Of a stretch of DNA of 64,000 nt, positions 1 to 11,344 are shown piece after piece (position 1 is the stretch's first letter; the number at the start of each line of letters is the position of its first letter). Under the pieces are notes generated by a model. The model searched no databases. It had not been told where the DNA came from and was given only the letters and a program-made list of their open reading frames with translations. The translations under genes and the position numbers were made by a program. This stretch comes from Nipponacmea schrenckii. Lineage: Eukaryota; Mollusca; Gastropoda; Lottiidae. The DNA lies in NCBI GenBank assembly GCA_030562195.1, contig JAUJPP010000011.1, forward strand, positions 2,542,001 through 2,606,000, read 5' to 3'.

Positions 1-23
1 ATGATGAAGTAGTATGAGCGGGT

Positions 24-523
24 NNNNNNNNNNNNNNNNNNNNNNNNNNNNNNNNNNNNNNNNNNNNNNNNNNNNNNNNNNNNNNNNNNNNNNNNNNNNN
101 NNNNNNNNNNNNNNNNNNNNNNNNNNNNNNNNNNNNNNNNNNNNNNNNNNNNNNNNNNNNNNNNNNNNNNNNNNNNNNNNNNNNNNNNNNNNNNNNNNNN
201 NNNNNNNNNNNNNNNNNNNNNNNNNNNNNNNNNNNNNNNNNNNNNNNNNNNNNNNNNNNNNNNNNNNNNNNNNNNNNNNNNNNNNNNNNNNNNNNNNNNN
301 NNNNNNNNNNNNNNNNNNNNNNNNNNNNNNNNNNNNNNNNNNNNNNNNNNNNNNNNNNNNNNNNNNNNNNNNNNNNNNNNNNNNNNNNNNNNNNNNNNNN
401 NNNNNNNNNNNNNNNNNNNNNNNNNNNNNNNNNNNNNNNNNNNNNNNNNNNNNNNNNNNNNNNNNNNNNNNNNNNNNNNNNNNNNNNNNNNNNNNNNNNN
501 NNNNNNNNNNNNNNNNNNNNNNN
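24..523. other. Assembly gap (500 N)
   Basis: Exactly 500 undetermined bases, the conventional size for a gap of unknown length. The first 23 bases cannot be joined reliably to what follows. Confidence 0.99.
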
Positions 524-905
524 GCTTGTAAATATCTCCGATCACTGGGTGCACAAGCTGGATGTTATGAATAGCTTGTAATGCGGACAGAGAATCAGAA
601 TAGATAATACATTTTTTAAATGATGATGAGGACTGAAAGAACTCGAGTGCCTGTAAAATGGCAACGAGTTCTGCAGTAAAAATAGAGGCTGCTGGTGGAA
701 GAGATACAGACAGGACTTCGGATGGTGTCACTGTTGCAGCCGCAACCTTATCACCATCCTTGGACCCATCTGTATAGAAAGGAGCATAATCCCCATATTT
801 AGCCCTTAATTCAAGAAATTTCGACTTGAAGACGATCGAGCTTGTCTGTGACTTCTTATTGCTTGATAGACTAAAGTCTATCTGAAATGGAGCAATTGAC
901 CAAGG
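524..905 (-). pseudogene. LINE RNase H domain fragment
   Basis: Read on the minus strand, this matches the RNase H part of the I/Jockey-like LINE at 59752-60590. It shows the start DGSKDGD, then TAELVAILQALE and SDSLSALQAI, which carry the Asp/Glu/Asp active-site positions. It is cut by the gap on one side and ends near 905, just before an intron-like stretch that leads into the ankyrin array. RNase H in these elements degrades the RNA of the RNA-DNA hybrid during target-primed reverse transcription. This is a truncated relic. The family assignment is firm and the exact clade is not. Confidence 0.8.
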
Positions 906-956
906 TGGAACTGGGTTATCATTTGTAAAACTCCAGTCTCACATATTTGTTTTCAG

Positions 957-3344
957 TATGGTTGTACAGCCTTACATATTGCTAGTTATAATGGTCATAT
1001 AGAGGCCATAACAAAATTATTAAAAAATGGTGCTGATATAAATGCTGTTGATAAGTTTAACAATTCGTTAGGTATTTTAGCCAGTTATAATGGTCATATA
1101 GAGGCCATAACAACATTAATAAAGAATGGGGCAGATATAAATGCTGTTGATAAGTTTAACAATTCGTTAGGTATTTTAGCCAGTTATAATGGTCATATAG
1201 AGGCCATAACAACATTAATAAAGAATGGTGCTAATATAAATGCTGTTGATAAAGTAAACAATTAGTTAGGTATTATAGCCAGTTATAATGGTCAAATAGA
1301 GACCATAACAACATTAATAAAGAATGGGGCAGATATAAATGCTGTTAATAAAGTAAACAATTAGTTAGGTATTTTAGCCAGTTATAATGGTCATATAGAG
1401 GCCATAACAACATTAATAAAGAATGGTGCTAATATAAATGCTGTTGATAAGTTTAACAATTCGTTAGGTATTTTAGCCAGTTATAATGGTCATATAGAGG
1501 CCATAACAACATTAATAAAGAATGGGGCAGATATACATGCTGTTGATAAAGTAAACAATTAGTTAGGTATTTTAGCCAGTTATAATGGTCATATAGAGGC
1601 CATCAGAATATTAATAGACAATGGGGCAGATATAAATGATGTTGATAAAGTAAACAATTAGTTAGGTATTTTAGCCAGTTATAATGGTCATATAGAGGCC
1701 ATAACAACATTAATAAAGAATGGTGCTAATATAAATGCTGTTGATAAGTTTAACAATTCGTTAGGTATTTTAGCCAGTTATAATGGTCATATAGAGGCCA
1801 TAACAACATTAATAAAGAAGGGGGCAGATATACATGCTGTTGATAAAGTAAACAATTAGTTAGGTATTTTAGCCAGTTATAATGGTCATATAGAGGCCAT
1901 AACAACATTAATAAAGAAGGGGGCAGATATACATGCTGTTGATAAGGTAAACAATTAGTTGGGTATTTTAGCCAGTTATAATGGTCAAATAGAGGCCATA
2001 ACAACATTAATAAAGAATGGTGCTAATATAAATGCTGTTGATAAAGTAAACAATTAGTTAGGTATTTTAGCCAGTTATATTAGTCATATAGAGGCCATAA
2101 CAACATTAATAAAGAATGGTGCTAATATAAATGCTGTTGATAAAGTAAACAATTAGTTAGGTATTTTAGCCAGTTATAATGGTCATATAGAGGCCATAAC
2201 AACATTAATAAAGAAGGGGGCAGATATAAATGCTGTTGATAAAGTAAACAATTCGTTAGGTATTTTAGCCAGTTATAATGGTCATATAGAGGCCATAACA
2301 ACATTAATAAAGAAGGGGGCAGATATAAATGCTGTTGATAAAGTAAACAATTCGTTAGGTATTTTAGCCAGTTATAATGGTCATATAGAGGCCATAACAA
2401 CATTAATAAAGAATGGTGCTAATATAAATGCTGTTGATAAAGTAAACAATTAGTTAGGTATTTTAGCCAGTTATAATGGTCATATAGAGGCCATAACAAC
2501 ATTAATAAAGAAGGGGGCAGATATAAATGCTGTTAATAAAGTAAACAATTAGTTAGGTATTTTAGCCAGTTATAATGGTCATATAGAGGCCATAACAATA
2601 TTAATAAAGAAGGGGGCAGATATAAATGCTGTTGATAAGGTAAACAATTCGTTAGGTATTTTAGCCAGTTATAATGGTCATATAGAGACCATAACGACAT
2701 TAATAGAGAATGGGGCTGATATAAATGCTGTTAATAAGGTAAACAATTAGTTGGGTATTTTAGCCAGTTATAATGGTCATATAGAGGCCATAACAACATT
2801 AATAGAGAATGGGGCAGATATACATGCTGTTAATAAAGTAAACAATTCGTTAGGTATTTTAGCTAGTTGTAATGGTCATATAGAGGCCATAACAACATTA
2901 ATAGAGAATGGGGCTGATATAAATGCTGTTGATAAGGTAAACAATTAGTTAGGTATTTTAGCCAGTTATAATGGTCAAATAGAGGCCATCAGAATATTAA
3001 TAGACAAGGGGGCAGATATACATGCTGTTGATAAAGTAAACAATTCGTTAGGTATTTTAGCCAGTTATAATGGTCATATAGAGGCCATAACAACATTAAT
3101 AAAGAATGGGGCAGATATACATGCTGTTAATAAAGTAAACAATTAGTTAGGTATTTTAGCCAGTTATAATGGTCATATAGAGGCCATAACAACATTAATA
3201 AAGAATGGGGCAGATGTAAATGCTGTTGATAAAGTAAACAATTCGTTAGGTATTTTAGCCAGTTATAATGGTCAAATAGAGGCCATAAGGACATTGATAG
3301 ACAATGGGGCTAATATAAATGCTGTTGATAAAATTAACAGTTAA
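957..3344 (+). repeat. 99-bp ankyrin-derived tandem array 1 (about 24 units)
   Basis: Head-to-tail 99-bp units, each the length of one 33-residue ankyrin repeat, reading about NGHIEAITTLIKNGADINAV. The first unit keeps a normal ankyrin start (GCTALHIAS) and follows a splice-acceptor-like tract ending TTTTCAG at 950-956. In later units the TALH motif is replaced by VNN-stop-LGIL or VNNSLGIL, so most units carry an in-frame TAG and a few have TCG there. The array ends with a shared ..AACAGTTAA stop. Because nearly every unit has a stop, it cannot encode a long ankyrin protein as it stands. It is best read as a gene-derived minisatellite. The antisense strand stays open for two or three units, which follows from the repeat itself. 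Confidence 0.9.
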
Positions 3345-3891
3345 CAAAACAAAATGTTGAGTATGGGCAGAGAACGGGGGGTCCCTCCAATTTATGACTT
3401 GGGGGACACAATATACATTGCCCCCCCCCTTCCCCTACATATTTTATCGCTTGATAAAGAGATTTGTCCAGAAACGTAGATTCATTTTACTCATTCTATT
3501 GACTTTTTCCACGTTATTGTGTGATTAATATTTCAATTGACACAAGACGAATTGTTTTTTGTTTTTTTATTTTGTTATAATTATAACATTTATAACCAAA
3601 ACGTCACCACGTCGTTGTTAGTCAGCAGCCCACGTGACGTCGTACCTAACAATACGTCAAATTAAACCGATTTCCGCTCACTTTCAACGTTAGTTTGCCC
3701 AGCTTTCCTAAATCGCATTAAGTTTGTTAATGCAAAAAATGTTCAAGAAGAAGCTGAAAGACTTCTTCCAGATAGCCAACCAAAAGCATCGATATATTCA
3801 GAGCGGTAAAGTGTTTTGCTACGGATGCATCACGCCCGTGAATAAGTATTTTATCATTTGTAAAACTCCAGTCTCACATACTTGTTTTCAG
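3345..3891 (+). other. Spacer of the higher-order repeat, with promoter-like segment and intron end
   Basis: This 547-bp spacer separates ankyrin arrays 1 and 2 and recurs almost base for base at 6855-7402. It holds a G-rich and C-rich stretch (3395-3440) and AT-rich sequence with TATAATTATAA near 3580. At about 3630-3645 an E-box and a CRE-like motif overlap (CACGTGACGTCG). A short start exon then begins at 3730. It ends with a polypyrimidine tract and TTTTCAG immediately before the first ankyrin codons at 3892. Promoter function is inferred from motif content and position only. Confidence 0.6.
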
Positions 3892-4002
3892 TATGGTTGT
3901 ACAGCCTTGCATAAAGCCAGTTATAATGGTCATATAGAGGCCATAACAACATTAATAAAGAATGGGGCAGATATACATGCTGTTAATAAAGTAAACAATT
4001 AG
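3730..4002 (+). pseudogene. Start exon plus first ankyrin repeat (copy 1)
   Basis: An ATG at 3730 opens a lysine-rich start (MQKMFKKKLKDFF) and continues through YIQSGKVFCYGCITPVNK into the intron-like tract. It then reads one intact ankyrin repeat (GCTALHKASYNG, later NGADIHAV) and stops at TAG 4000-4002. A related sequence at 24766 keeps IQSGKV..CIT.VNK but continues differently after VNK, so the region near 3846 may be an exon border, with the true ankyrin exon starting at 3892. The parent gene probably encoded an ankyrin protein with this N-terminus. I cannot name it. It has an identical twin at 7241-7513. Confidence 0.5.
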
Positions 4003-6854
4003 TTAGGTATTTTAGCCAGTTATAATGGTCATATAGAGGCCATAACAACATTAATAAAGAATGGGGCAGATATACATGCTGTTGATAAAGTAAACAATTC
4101 GTTAGGTATTTTAGCCAGTTATAATGGTCATATAGAGGCCATAACAACATTAATAAAGAATGGGGCAGATATAAATGCTGTTGATAAAGTAAACAATTAG
4201 TTAGGTATTTTAGCCAGTTATAATGGTCATATAGAGGCCATAACAACATTAATAAAGAATGGGGCAGATATACATGCTGTTGATAAAGTAAACAATTAGT
4301 TGGGTATTTTAGCCAGTTATATTAGTCATATAGAGACCATAACAACATTAATAAAGAATGGGGCAGATATAAATGCTGTTGATAAAGTAAACAATTAGTT
4401 GGGTATTTTAGCCAGTTATAATGGTCATATAGAGGCCATAACAACATTAATAAAGAATGGGGCAGATATACATGCTGTTGATAAAGTAAACAATTAGTTA
4501 GGTATTTTAGCCAGTTATAATGGTCATATAGAGGCCATAACAACATTAATAAAGAATGGGGCAGATGTAAATGCTGTTAATAAAGTAAACAATTAGTTAG
4601 GTATTATAGCTAGTTATAATGGTCATATAGAGGCCATAACAACATTAATAAAGAATGGGGCAGATGTAAATGCTGTTAATAAAGTAAACAATTAGTTAGG
4701 TATTTTAGCCAGTTATAATGGTCATATAGAGGCCATAACAACATTAATAAAGAATGGGGCAGATGTAAATGCTGTTAATAAAGTAAACAATTAGTTAGGT
4801 ATTTTAGCCAGTTATAATGGTCATATAGAGGCCATAACAACATTAATAGAGAATGGGGCAGATGTAAATGTTGTTGATAAGGTAAACAATTAGTTAGGTA
4901 TTTTAGCCAGTTATATTAGTCATATAGAGGCCATAACAACATTAATAAAGAATGGGGCAGATATACATGCTGTTGATAAAGTAAACAATTAGTTAGGTAT
5001 TTTAGCCAGTTATAATGGTTATATAGAGACCATAACAACATTAATAAAGAATGGTGCTAATATAAATGCTGTTGATAAAGTAAACAATTAGTTAGGTATT
5101 TTAGCCAGTTATATTAGGTCATATAGAGGCCATAACAACATTAATAGAGAATGGGGCAGATGTAAATGCTGTTGATAAAGTAAACAATTAGTGAGGTATT
5201 TTAGCCAGTTGTAATGGTCAAATAGAGGCCATAACAACATTAATAAAGAATGGTGCTAATATAAATGCTGTTGATAAAGTAAACAATTAGTTAGGTATTT
5301 TAGCCAGTTATATTAGGTCATATAGAGGCCATAACAACATTAATAAAGAATGGGGCAGATGTAAATGCTGTTGATAAAGTAAACAATTAGTTAGGTATTT
5401 TAGCCAGTTATAATGGTTATATAGAGGCCATAACAACATTAATAAAGAATGGGGCTAATATAAATGCTGTTGATAAAGTAAACAATTAGTTAGGTATTTT
5501 AGCCAGTTATAATGGTCAAATAGAGGCCATCAGAATATTGATAGACAATGGGGCAGATATACATGCTGTTGATAAAGTAAACAATTAGTTAGGTATTTTA
5601 GCCAGTTATAATGGTCATATAGAGACCATAACAACATTAATAGAGAATGGTGCTAATATAAATGCTGTTGATAAAGTAAACAATTCGTTAGGTATTTTAG
5701 CCAGTTATAATGGTCATATAGAGGCCATAACAACATTAATAAAGAAGGGGGCAGATATAAATGCTGTTGATAAAGTAAACAATTAGTTAGGTATTTTAGC
5801 CAGTTATAATGGTTATATAGAGGCCATAACAACATTAATAAAGAATGGTGCAGATATAAATGCTGTTGATAAGTTTAACAATTCGTTAGGTATTTTAGCC
5901 AGTTATAATGGTCATATAGAGGCCATAACAACATTAATAAAGAATGGGGCTGTTGATAAAGTTAACAATTAGTTAGGTATTTTAGCCAGTTATAATGGTC
6001 ATATAGAGGCCATAACAACATTAATAAAGAATGGGGCAGATATAAATGATGTTGATAAAGTAAACAATTAGTTAGGTATTTTAGCCAGTTATAATGGTCA
6101 TATAGAGGCCATAACAACATTAATAAAGAATGGTGCTAATATAAATGCTGTTGATAAAGTAAACAATTAGTTAGGTATTTTAGCCAGTTATAATGGTCAT
6201 ATAGAGGCCATAACAACATTAATAAAGAATGGTGCTAATATAAATGCTGTTGATAAAGTAAACATGTATTTTAGCCAGTTATAATGGTCATATAGAGACC
6301 ATAAGGACATTGATAGACAATGGGGCAGATATACATGCTGTTAATAAGGTAAACAATTAGTTAGGTATTTTAGCCAGTTATAATGGTCATATAGAGGCCA
6401 TAACAACATTAATAAAGAATGGGGCAGTGTAAATGCTGTTGATAAAGTAAACAATTAGTTAGGTATTTTAGCCAGTTATAATGGTTATATAGAGGCCATA
6501 ACAACATTAATAAAGAAGGGGGCAGATATACATGCTGTTGATAAAGTAAACAATTAGTTAGGTATTTTAGCCAGTTATAATGGTCAAATAGAGGCCATCA
6601 GAATATTAATAGACAATGGGGCAGATATAAATGCTGTTAATAAGGTAAACAATTAGTTAGGTATTTTAGCCAGTTATAATGGTCAAATAGAGGCCATCAG
6701 AATATTGATAGAGAATGGGGCAGATATAAATGCTGTTGATAAGGTAAACAATTCGTTAGGTATTTTAGCCAGTTATAATGGTCAAATAGAGACCATAAGG
6801 ACATTGATAGACAATGGGGCTAATATAAATGCTGTTGATAAAATTAACAGTTAA
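3892..6854 (+). repeat. 99-bp ankyrin-derived tandem array 2 (about 30 units)
   Basis: Same unit as array 1. The first unit keeps the canonical GCTALHKAS and later units carry the TAG or TCG variant. Several units show small indels, such as an extra G in TATTAGGTCATA near 5115 and 5312 and a shortened unit near 5945 and 6265. These imply unequal exchange and decay without selection on frame. The array ends with the same AACAGTTAA as array 1. Confidence 0.9.
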
Positions 6855-7402
6855 CAAAACAAAATGTTGAGTATGGGCAGAGAACGGGGGGTCCCTCCAA
6901 TTTATGACTTGGGGGACACAATATACATTGCCCCCCCCCCTTCCCCTACATATTTTATCGCTTGATAAAGAGATTTGTCCAGAAACGTAGATTCATTTTA
7001 CTCATTCTATTGACTTTTTCCACGTTATTGTGTGATTAATATTTCAATTGACACAAGACGAATTGTTTTTTGTTTTTTTATTTTGTTATAATTATAATAT
7101 TTATAACCAAAACGTCACCACGTCGTTGTTAGTCAGCAGCCCACGTGACGTCGTACCTAACAATACGTCAAATTAAACCGATTTCCGCTCACTTTCAACG
7201 TTAGTTTGCCCAGCTTTCCTAAATCGCATTAAGTTTGTTAATGCAAAAAATGTTCAAGAAGAAGCTGAAAGACTTCTTCCAGATAGCCAACCAAAAGCAT
7301 CGATATATTCAGAGCGGTAAAGTGTTTTGCTACGGATGCATCACGCCCGTGAATAAGTATTTTATCATTTGTAAAACTCCAGTCTCACATACTTGTTTTC
7401 AG
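6855..7402 (+). other. Second copy of the higher-order spacer
   Basis: Nearly identical to 3345-3891, with one extra C in the C-run and one base changed in ATAACATTT/ATAATATTT. With array 2 it defines a higher-order unit of about 3.51 kb (3345-6854). Confidence 0.9.
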
Positions 7403-7513
7403 TATGGTTGTACAGCCTTGCATAAAGCCAGTTATAATGGTCAAATAGAGGCCATAAGGACATTGATAGACAATGGGGCAGATATACATGCTGTTAATAA
7501 AGTAAACAATTAG
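7241..7513 (+). pseudogene. Start exon plus first ankyrin repeat (copy 2)
   Basis: Duplicate of the start exon at 3730-4002, with the same MQKMFKKKLKDFF start and intron-like tract. The ankyrin repeat differs slightly (GQIEAIRTLIDNGADIHAV) and stops at the same place. The N-terminal stretch is more conserved between copies than the repeats behind it. That fits a recent block duplication followed by exchange within the arrays. Confidence 0.5.
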
Positions 7514-7909
7514 TTAGGTATTTTAGCCAGTTATAATGGTCAAATAGAGACCATAAGAACATTAATAAAGAATGGTGCTGATATAAATGCTGTTGATAAA
7601 GTAAACAATTAGTTAGGTATTTTAGCTAGTTATAATGGTCATATAGAGGCCACAACAAAATTATTAAAAAATGGTGCTGATATAAATGCTGTTGATAAGG
7701 TAAACAATTAGTTAGGTATTTTAGCCAGTTATATGGGTCATATAGAGGCCATAACAACATTAATAGACAATGGGGCAGATGTAAATGCTGTTGATAAGTT
7801 TAACAATTCGTTAGGTATTTTAGCCAGTTATAATGGTCATATAGAGACCATAACAACATTAATAAAGAATGGTGCTAATATAAATGCTGTTGATAAAGTA
7901 AACAGTTAA
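7403..7909 (+). repeat. 99-bp ankyrin-derived tandem array 3 (about 5 units)
   Basis: Short third array after the second spacer. It uses the same first unit with GCTALHKAS, the same TAG in later units, and the same terminal AACAGTTAA. Confidence 0.88.
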
Positions 7910-8291
7910 CAAAAAAAAAATGTTGAGTATGGGAAAAGAACAGGGGAGTCCCCCCAATTTATGACGGGGGGGGACACAATATACATTCCCCCCCCCCCCC
8001 CCCGAGAAAAGCAGCCATTAACAAAAATTCAATTCATTCATTAAATTGACCACAACGACGTCCTGCAATGCACTTCTATATTTTCACTTTTTTACTTCCC
8101 TTGAAAAAAATCATGTTAATGCTATTTTATATAAGATTCGTGTTATTTCCTTTTTAAACTTGAATTACTAACTCTCGCAAAAAAAAATCTCCATCTTACC
8201 AAGCTCAACATGCTAATCTTGACAGATAAGTGCAGTTCTTCGTACGATAAGCACCGCTCTATAATACTATTTATTATTGTGTGTTATACAT
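7910..8291 (+). other. Flank of ankyrin array 3, no gene seen
   Basis: Begins like the other post-array spacers (poly-A, then TGTTGAGTATGGG and a C-run at about 7987-8003) but then diverges into AT-rich sequence related to 24560-24750. No coding signal is visible. Confidence 0.6.
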
Positions 8292-8294
8292 ATT

Positions 8295-8315
8295 TGAGCC
8301 CCTTAGAACAATACC
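8295..8315 (+). repeat. Left terminal inverted repeat
   Basis: 21 bp, exact reverse complement of 13477-13497, preceded by ATT at 8292-8294. Confidence 0.85.
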
Positions 8316-8505
8316 GGGCTAAGTCAATTTTTGTCAATTTTGAGTTAGAGGTAGAAATGGATACAGAAAAATGATATCTTTCAGTGCAATATTGGTCTAA
8401 TACCAGTTCTATTTATAGTTTTGACATATGAGGGAAAGTCAGTTCTTGCTGTCACCACAAATCATGAATATTTTGTGCAAGAGTGGTCCAAGTACAAAAA
8501 ACAAG

Positions 8506-10844
8506 ATGGCCGCGCCCATGAAACCTGATCGCACCTCACACAAAAATATTCCTGAATGTGAAGTGAGACGATTGATTAATGACTCGGAAAGTAAGTATTA
8601 ATTGAAATAAGTCATTTCTGCATCAGTTTTAAGCAAATAATAGAATATTTTTAACATTTTCATTGACCAAATTTGAAATTTTGTGATCGTTTGTACTTAG
8701 ACCATTATTGAACTGAAAAAATGAAAGTTAAACCTTGTTTATTGATTCTTTTACAGGCAGCTTGGATGATTCTGATCAGGATCCAACATACAATATTGAA
8801 GATGATACCAGTATATCATCTGCTGACATACTTACAGGTGACGAAGATAAATCAGAAGGCTGTAGAGAAAGAGCAAACAAGAGTGAAATTAAAGGTAAAT
8901 TTCTGCAATGAAAGACACATTATTATGTATGGTTCATCCCGTAATGCATATAAAGTGAAGTTTTTTTTGAAGTTGGAATTGACAATCATTTAGCTGAGCT
9001 CATGTAATGTGAAGCAGGCCTACATTTTTTTTTAAATTTTTCAGGTCAAGGAAGGAAGAGGCAACGAATACCACACAAATGGGGGCGCAATATAAGGAAA
9101 GCTGCACGGAATAAGGGGATGCCGTATACCAACACCCAAGGCCATAATGTACCAGGAAAGACCTTCGTCCCTCTGCAACAGCATTTGTGCAGATTCAAGT
9201 GTACTGAGCATGTGAGTGAAGAAGATCAGCTAATCATATTTAACAAATTCTGGGAAATCGGTGATTTTAACCAACAAAATGCTTTTATATGTGGAACTTT
9301 TAAATTGACTAAACCAAAACATCGCCGAAGAAGACAACCAGAAACAGAGAAATCCATAGTTCGAAATTATTCACGGGAAAAATGGACTAACGCTCCGGAA
9401 TGGATTTATTGAAGTTTGCAAATCATTCTTTCTAGCAACATTGGGATTTTCTAATGGCAGAATTGATCGAGCATTGAGAAAGCCCTTTCCGAAGGTGGTT
9501 TGCCCTCTCCTGATGGTAGAGGAAAACATAACAATCGGAAAAAAGTGAGCAAAGAGTCTACTAATGTTATCAAAGATCACATCAACTCCTTTCCTAAGTA
9601 TGAGAGTCACTATACCAGAGAAAAGCAGGTAACCAAAAAATACCTTTCGCCAGATTTGACTATATCACAGATGTATCGACTTTAAAGTAGAACAATGCAC
9701 AAAACAGGGAATAAAACCAGAGAAACAGTGGGTGTATCGTAGAATCTTTTCACAGAATTTAATCTAGCATTCCATGCGCCTCGTAAAGATACCTGTAAAA
9801 CATGCGATACACTAAAGGTCAAAATAGATGTAGCAGAAACTGAGGCACAGAAGAGAACTCTTGAGTGTGAGCTTGAAGTACATCATCGTAAAGCTGAAAA
9901 AGTAAGACAATCTATGAGTGAAGAGAATTTAATTCAGGATCCTACCTATGCATCGTTTACTTTTGATTTAGAAAAGACTCTCCCAACTCCACAAATTCCA
10001 ACTGGCTAGTCTATTACAAGAGACAACTTTGGACATACAACTTAGGCGTGCATTCTCTTTTTGATGGTTCAGCAACTATGTTCATGTGGCACGAGGGTAT
10101 TGCTAAAAGAGGTGCTAATGAAGTTGGTTCCTGCGTATATAAATATGCAAAGACCTTATCTGATAGAGGGGTGAAGAAGATTACTGCCTATAGTGATAGC
10201 TGCGGTGGCCAAAACAGAAACATTAAAATGGCTATGTTTTGGTCCCACATTGTAGCACAGAAGTTAACCACAAATTTATGGTTTCTGGTCATAGTTACTT
10301 GCCTAATGACCAGGATTTCGGAGTCATAGAAGTTAAAAGAAAGAAGGCAACTCACATATACGTACCCAGTGATTTGATGGCATTAACCGCTAAAGCAAGG
10401 GTTCGCAACCCTTTTGAAGTCGTAAGAATGTCACAATCTGATTTTCTGAGTTCTGATGAAGGTATGTCTGATCATATCATTAATAGAAAGAAGTGTACTG
10501 ATGGAGAAGTCAGCTGGTTGAAAATTCAGTGGATTTGTTTTAAGAAAGAGACACCATTGAACATGTTTCTTAAGTACACCACTGATGATGATGCACCATT
10601 TTTTGAGGTTGAACTATCCAGGAAATCAAGAACAAGACAACTAGATGCTGAACTCGAAAGTATTGTGCTTCCTCAACTCTACACTGCCCCAATACCTATT
10701 AATCCTTTGAAAATAAAGGATTTGATTGGTCTGCTTGATCTGATACCACCAGCTCATCATAACTTCTACAGAGGTCTTGCTTCGGGCGAGGATGCTCCAT
10801 TGTTACACCCAGAAATCACAGAAGATGAGACTGAATCTGACTAA
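8506..10844 (+). pseudogene. DUF7869-like transposon protein, spliced, frameshifted
   Basis: Three exons join in phase: 8506-8590 (donor GTAAGT), 8757-8894 (acceptor TTTTACAG, donor GTAAAT) and from 9045 (acceptor TTTTTCAG). The start is the ATG in the AAGATGGCC context. The product is acidic then basic at the N-terminus. It continues with a central Cys motif (DTCKTCDTLK), then LEKTLPTPQIPT, HSLFDGSATMFMWHEG and YSDSCGGQNRN. It ends with an acidic tail. The last motifs match the large, poorly characterised animal family with a DUF7869 domain, which I suspect is RNase H-fold and transposon-linked. Frame changes occur near 9412, 9490, 9685, 10006 and 10270, so the protein is not readable as one frame. 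Function is inferred from its place between inverted repeats. Total length would be roughly 650-700 residues. Confidence 0.65.
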
Positions 10845-11340
10845 ACTTGTAGTTTTATGGTTGAAACGACAGTACATGTACTATTATATTTGTTACTAAT
10901 GATGCTTGTTTCCAAGAATGTTTCGTTTTTGTTCCGTAACAATATTTTAAACACGGCCTGGCAGTGTCATTTTCTCACTTAAAATGGAAATGACTATCCC
11001 ATTGCTTTCCCTTGTGTTTGTTTACATTCTTTTTGGGTTATTTTACTTGATTATTGTTGTTTTCTTTAATGTTTAAGTAAAGTTTGATGAAAAAAAATAT
11101 ATGTGTTCTGTCTTGATAATATATACTTTTAGAAAATATCGAGTGCAAGAGTGGTCTAACTGAAAATTTTGATTTTGGGCAAAATTACAAATTCCAATCA
11201 ACATATCCCTTTGCGTAAAAACAAACCTCTAATGGAAGTATTTAATCAAACCTATATAATATAGAAATCGTTTTCCGTAATTAAGATACAGCCTTAGAAC
11301 TTTAAATGCCTCTACCGAAAAATGACAAAGATAGCTTGCC
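10845..11340 (+). other. Non-coding stretch after the DUF7869-like gene
   Basis: AT-rich 3' flank of the gene. It repeats the phrase TGCAAGAGTGGTC (about 11151), also seen at about 8477 inside the left end, so the two sites may be subterminal repeats of the element. No ORF of interest. Confidence 0.5.
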
Positions 11341-11344
11341 AGGC

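Noticed and set aside
14..574. ORF spanning the first N gap
   Set aside because: Nearly all of it is undetermined bases. The only readable part is antisense RNase H sequence.
1750..2403. Antisense open frames repeating MLLWPLYDHYNWLKYLTN through the ankyrin arrays
   Set aside because: They exist only because the 99-bp unit is a multiple of three and has no antisense stop. They break wherever a unit varies, and no start exon or homology is present.
957..3344. 25-nt mini-introns (GTAAAC to TTTTAG) in each ankyrin unit
   Set aside because: Too short for normal animal splicing, and removal would leave 74 bases and destroy the frame. Kept only as a question about origin.
957..7909. CRISPR-like array
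   Set aside because: Units are contiguous 99-bp ankyrin-derived repeats with no unique spacers, in a eukaryotic genome.
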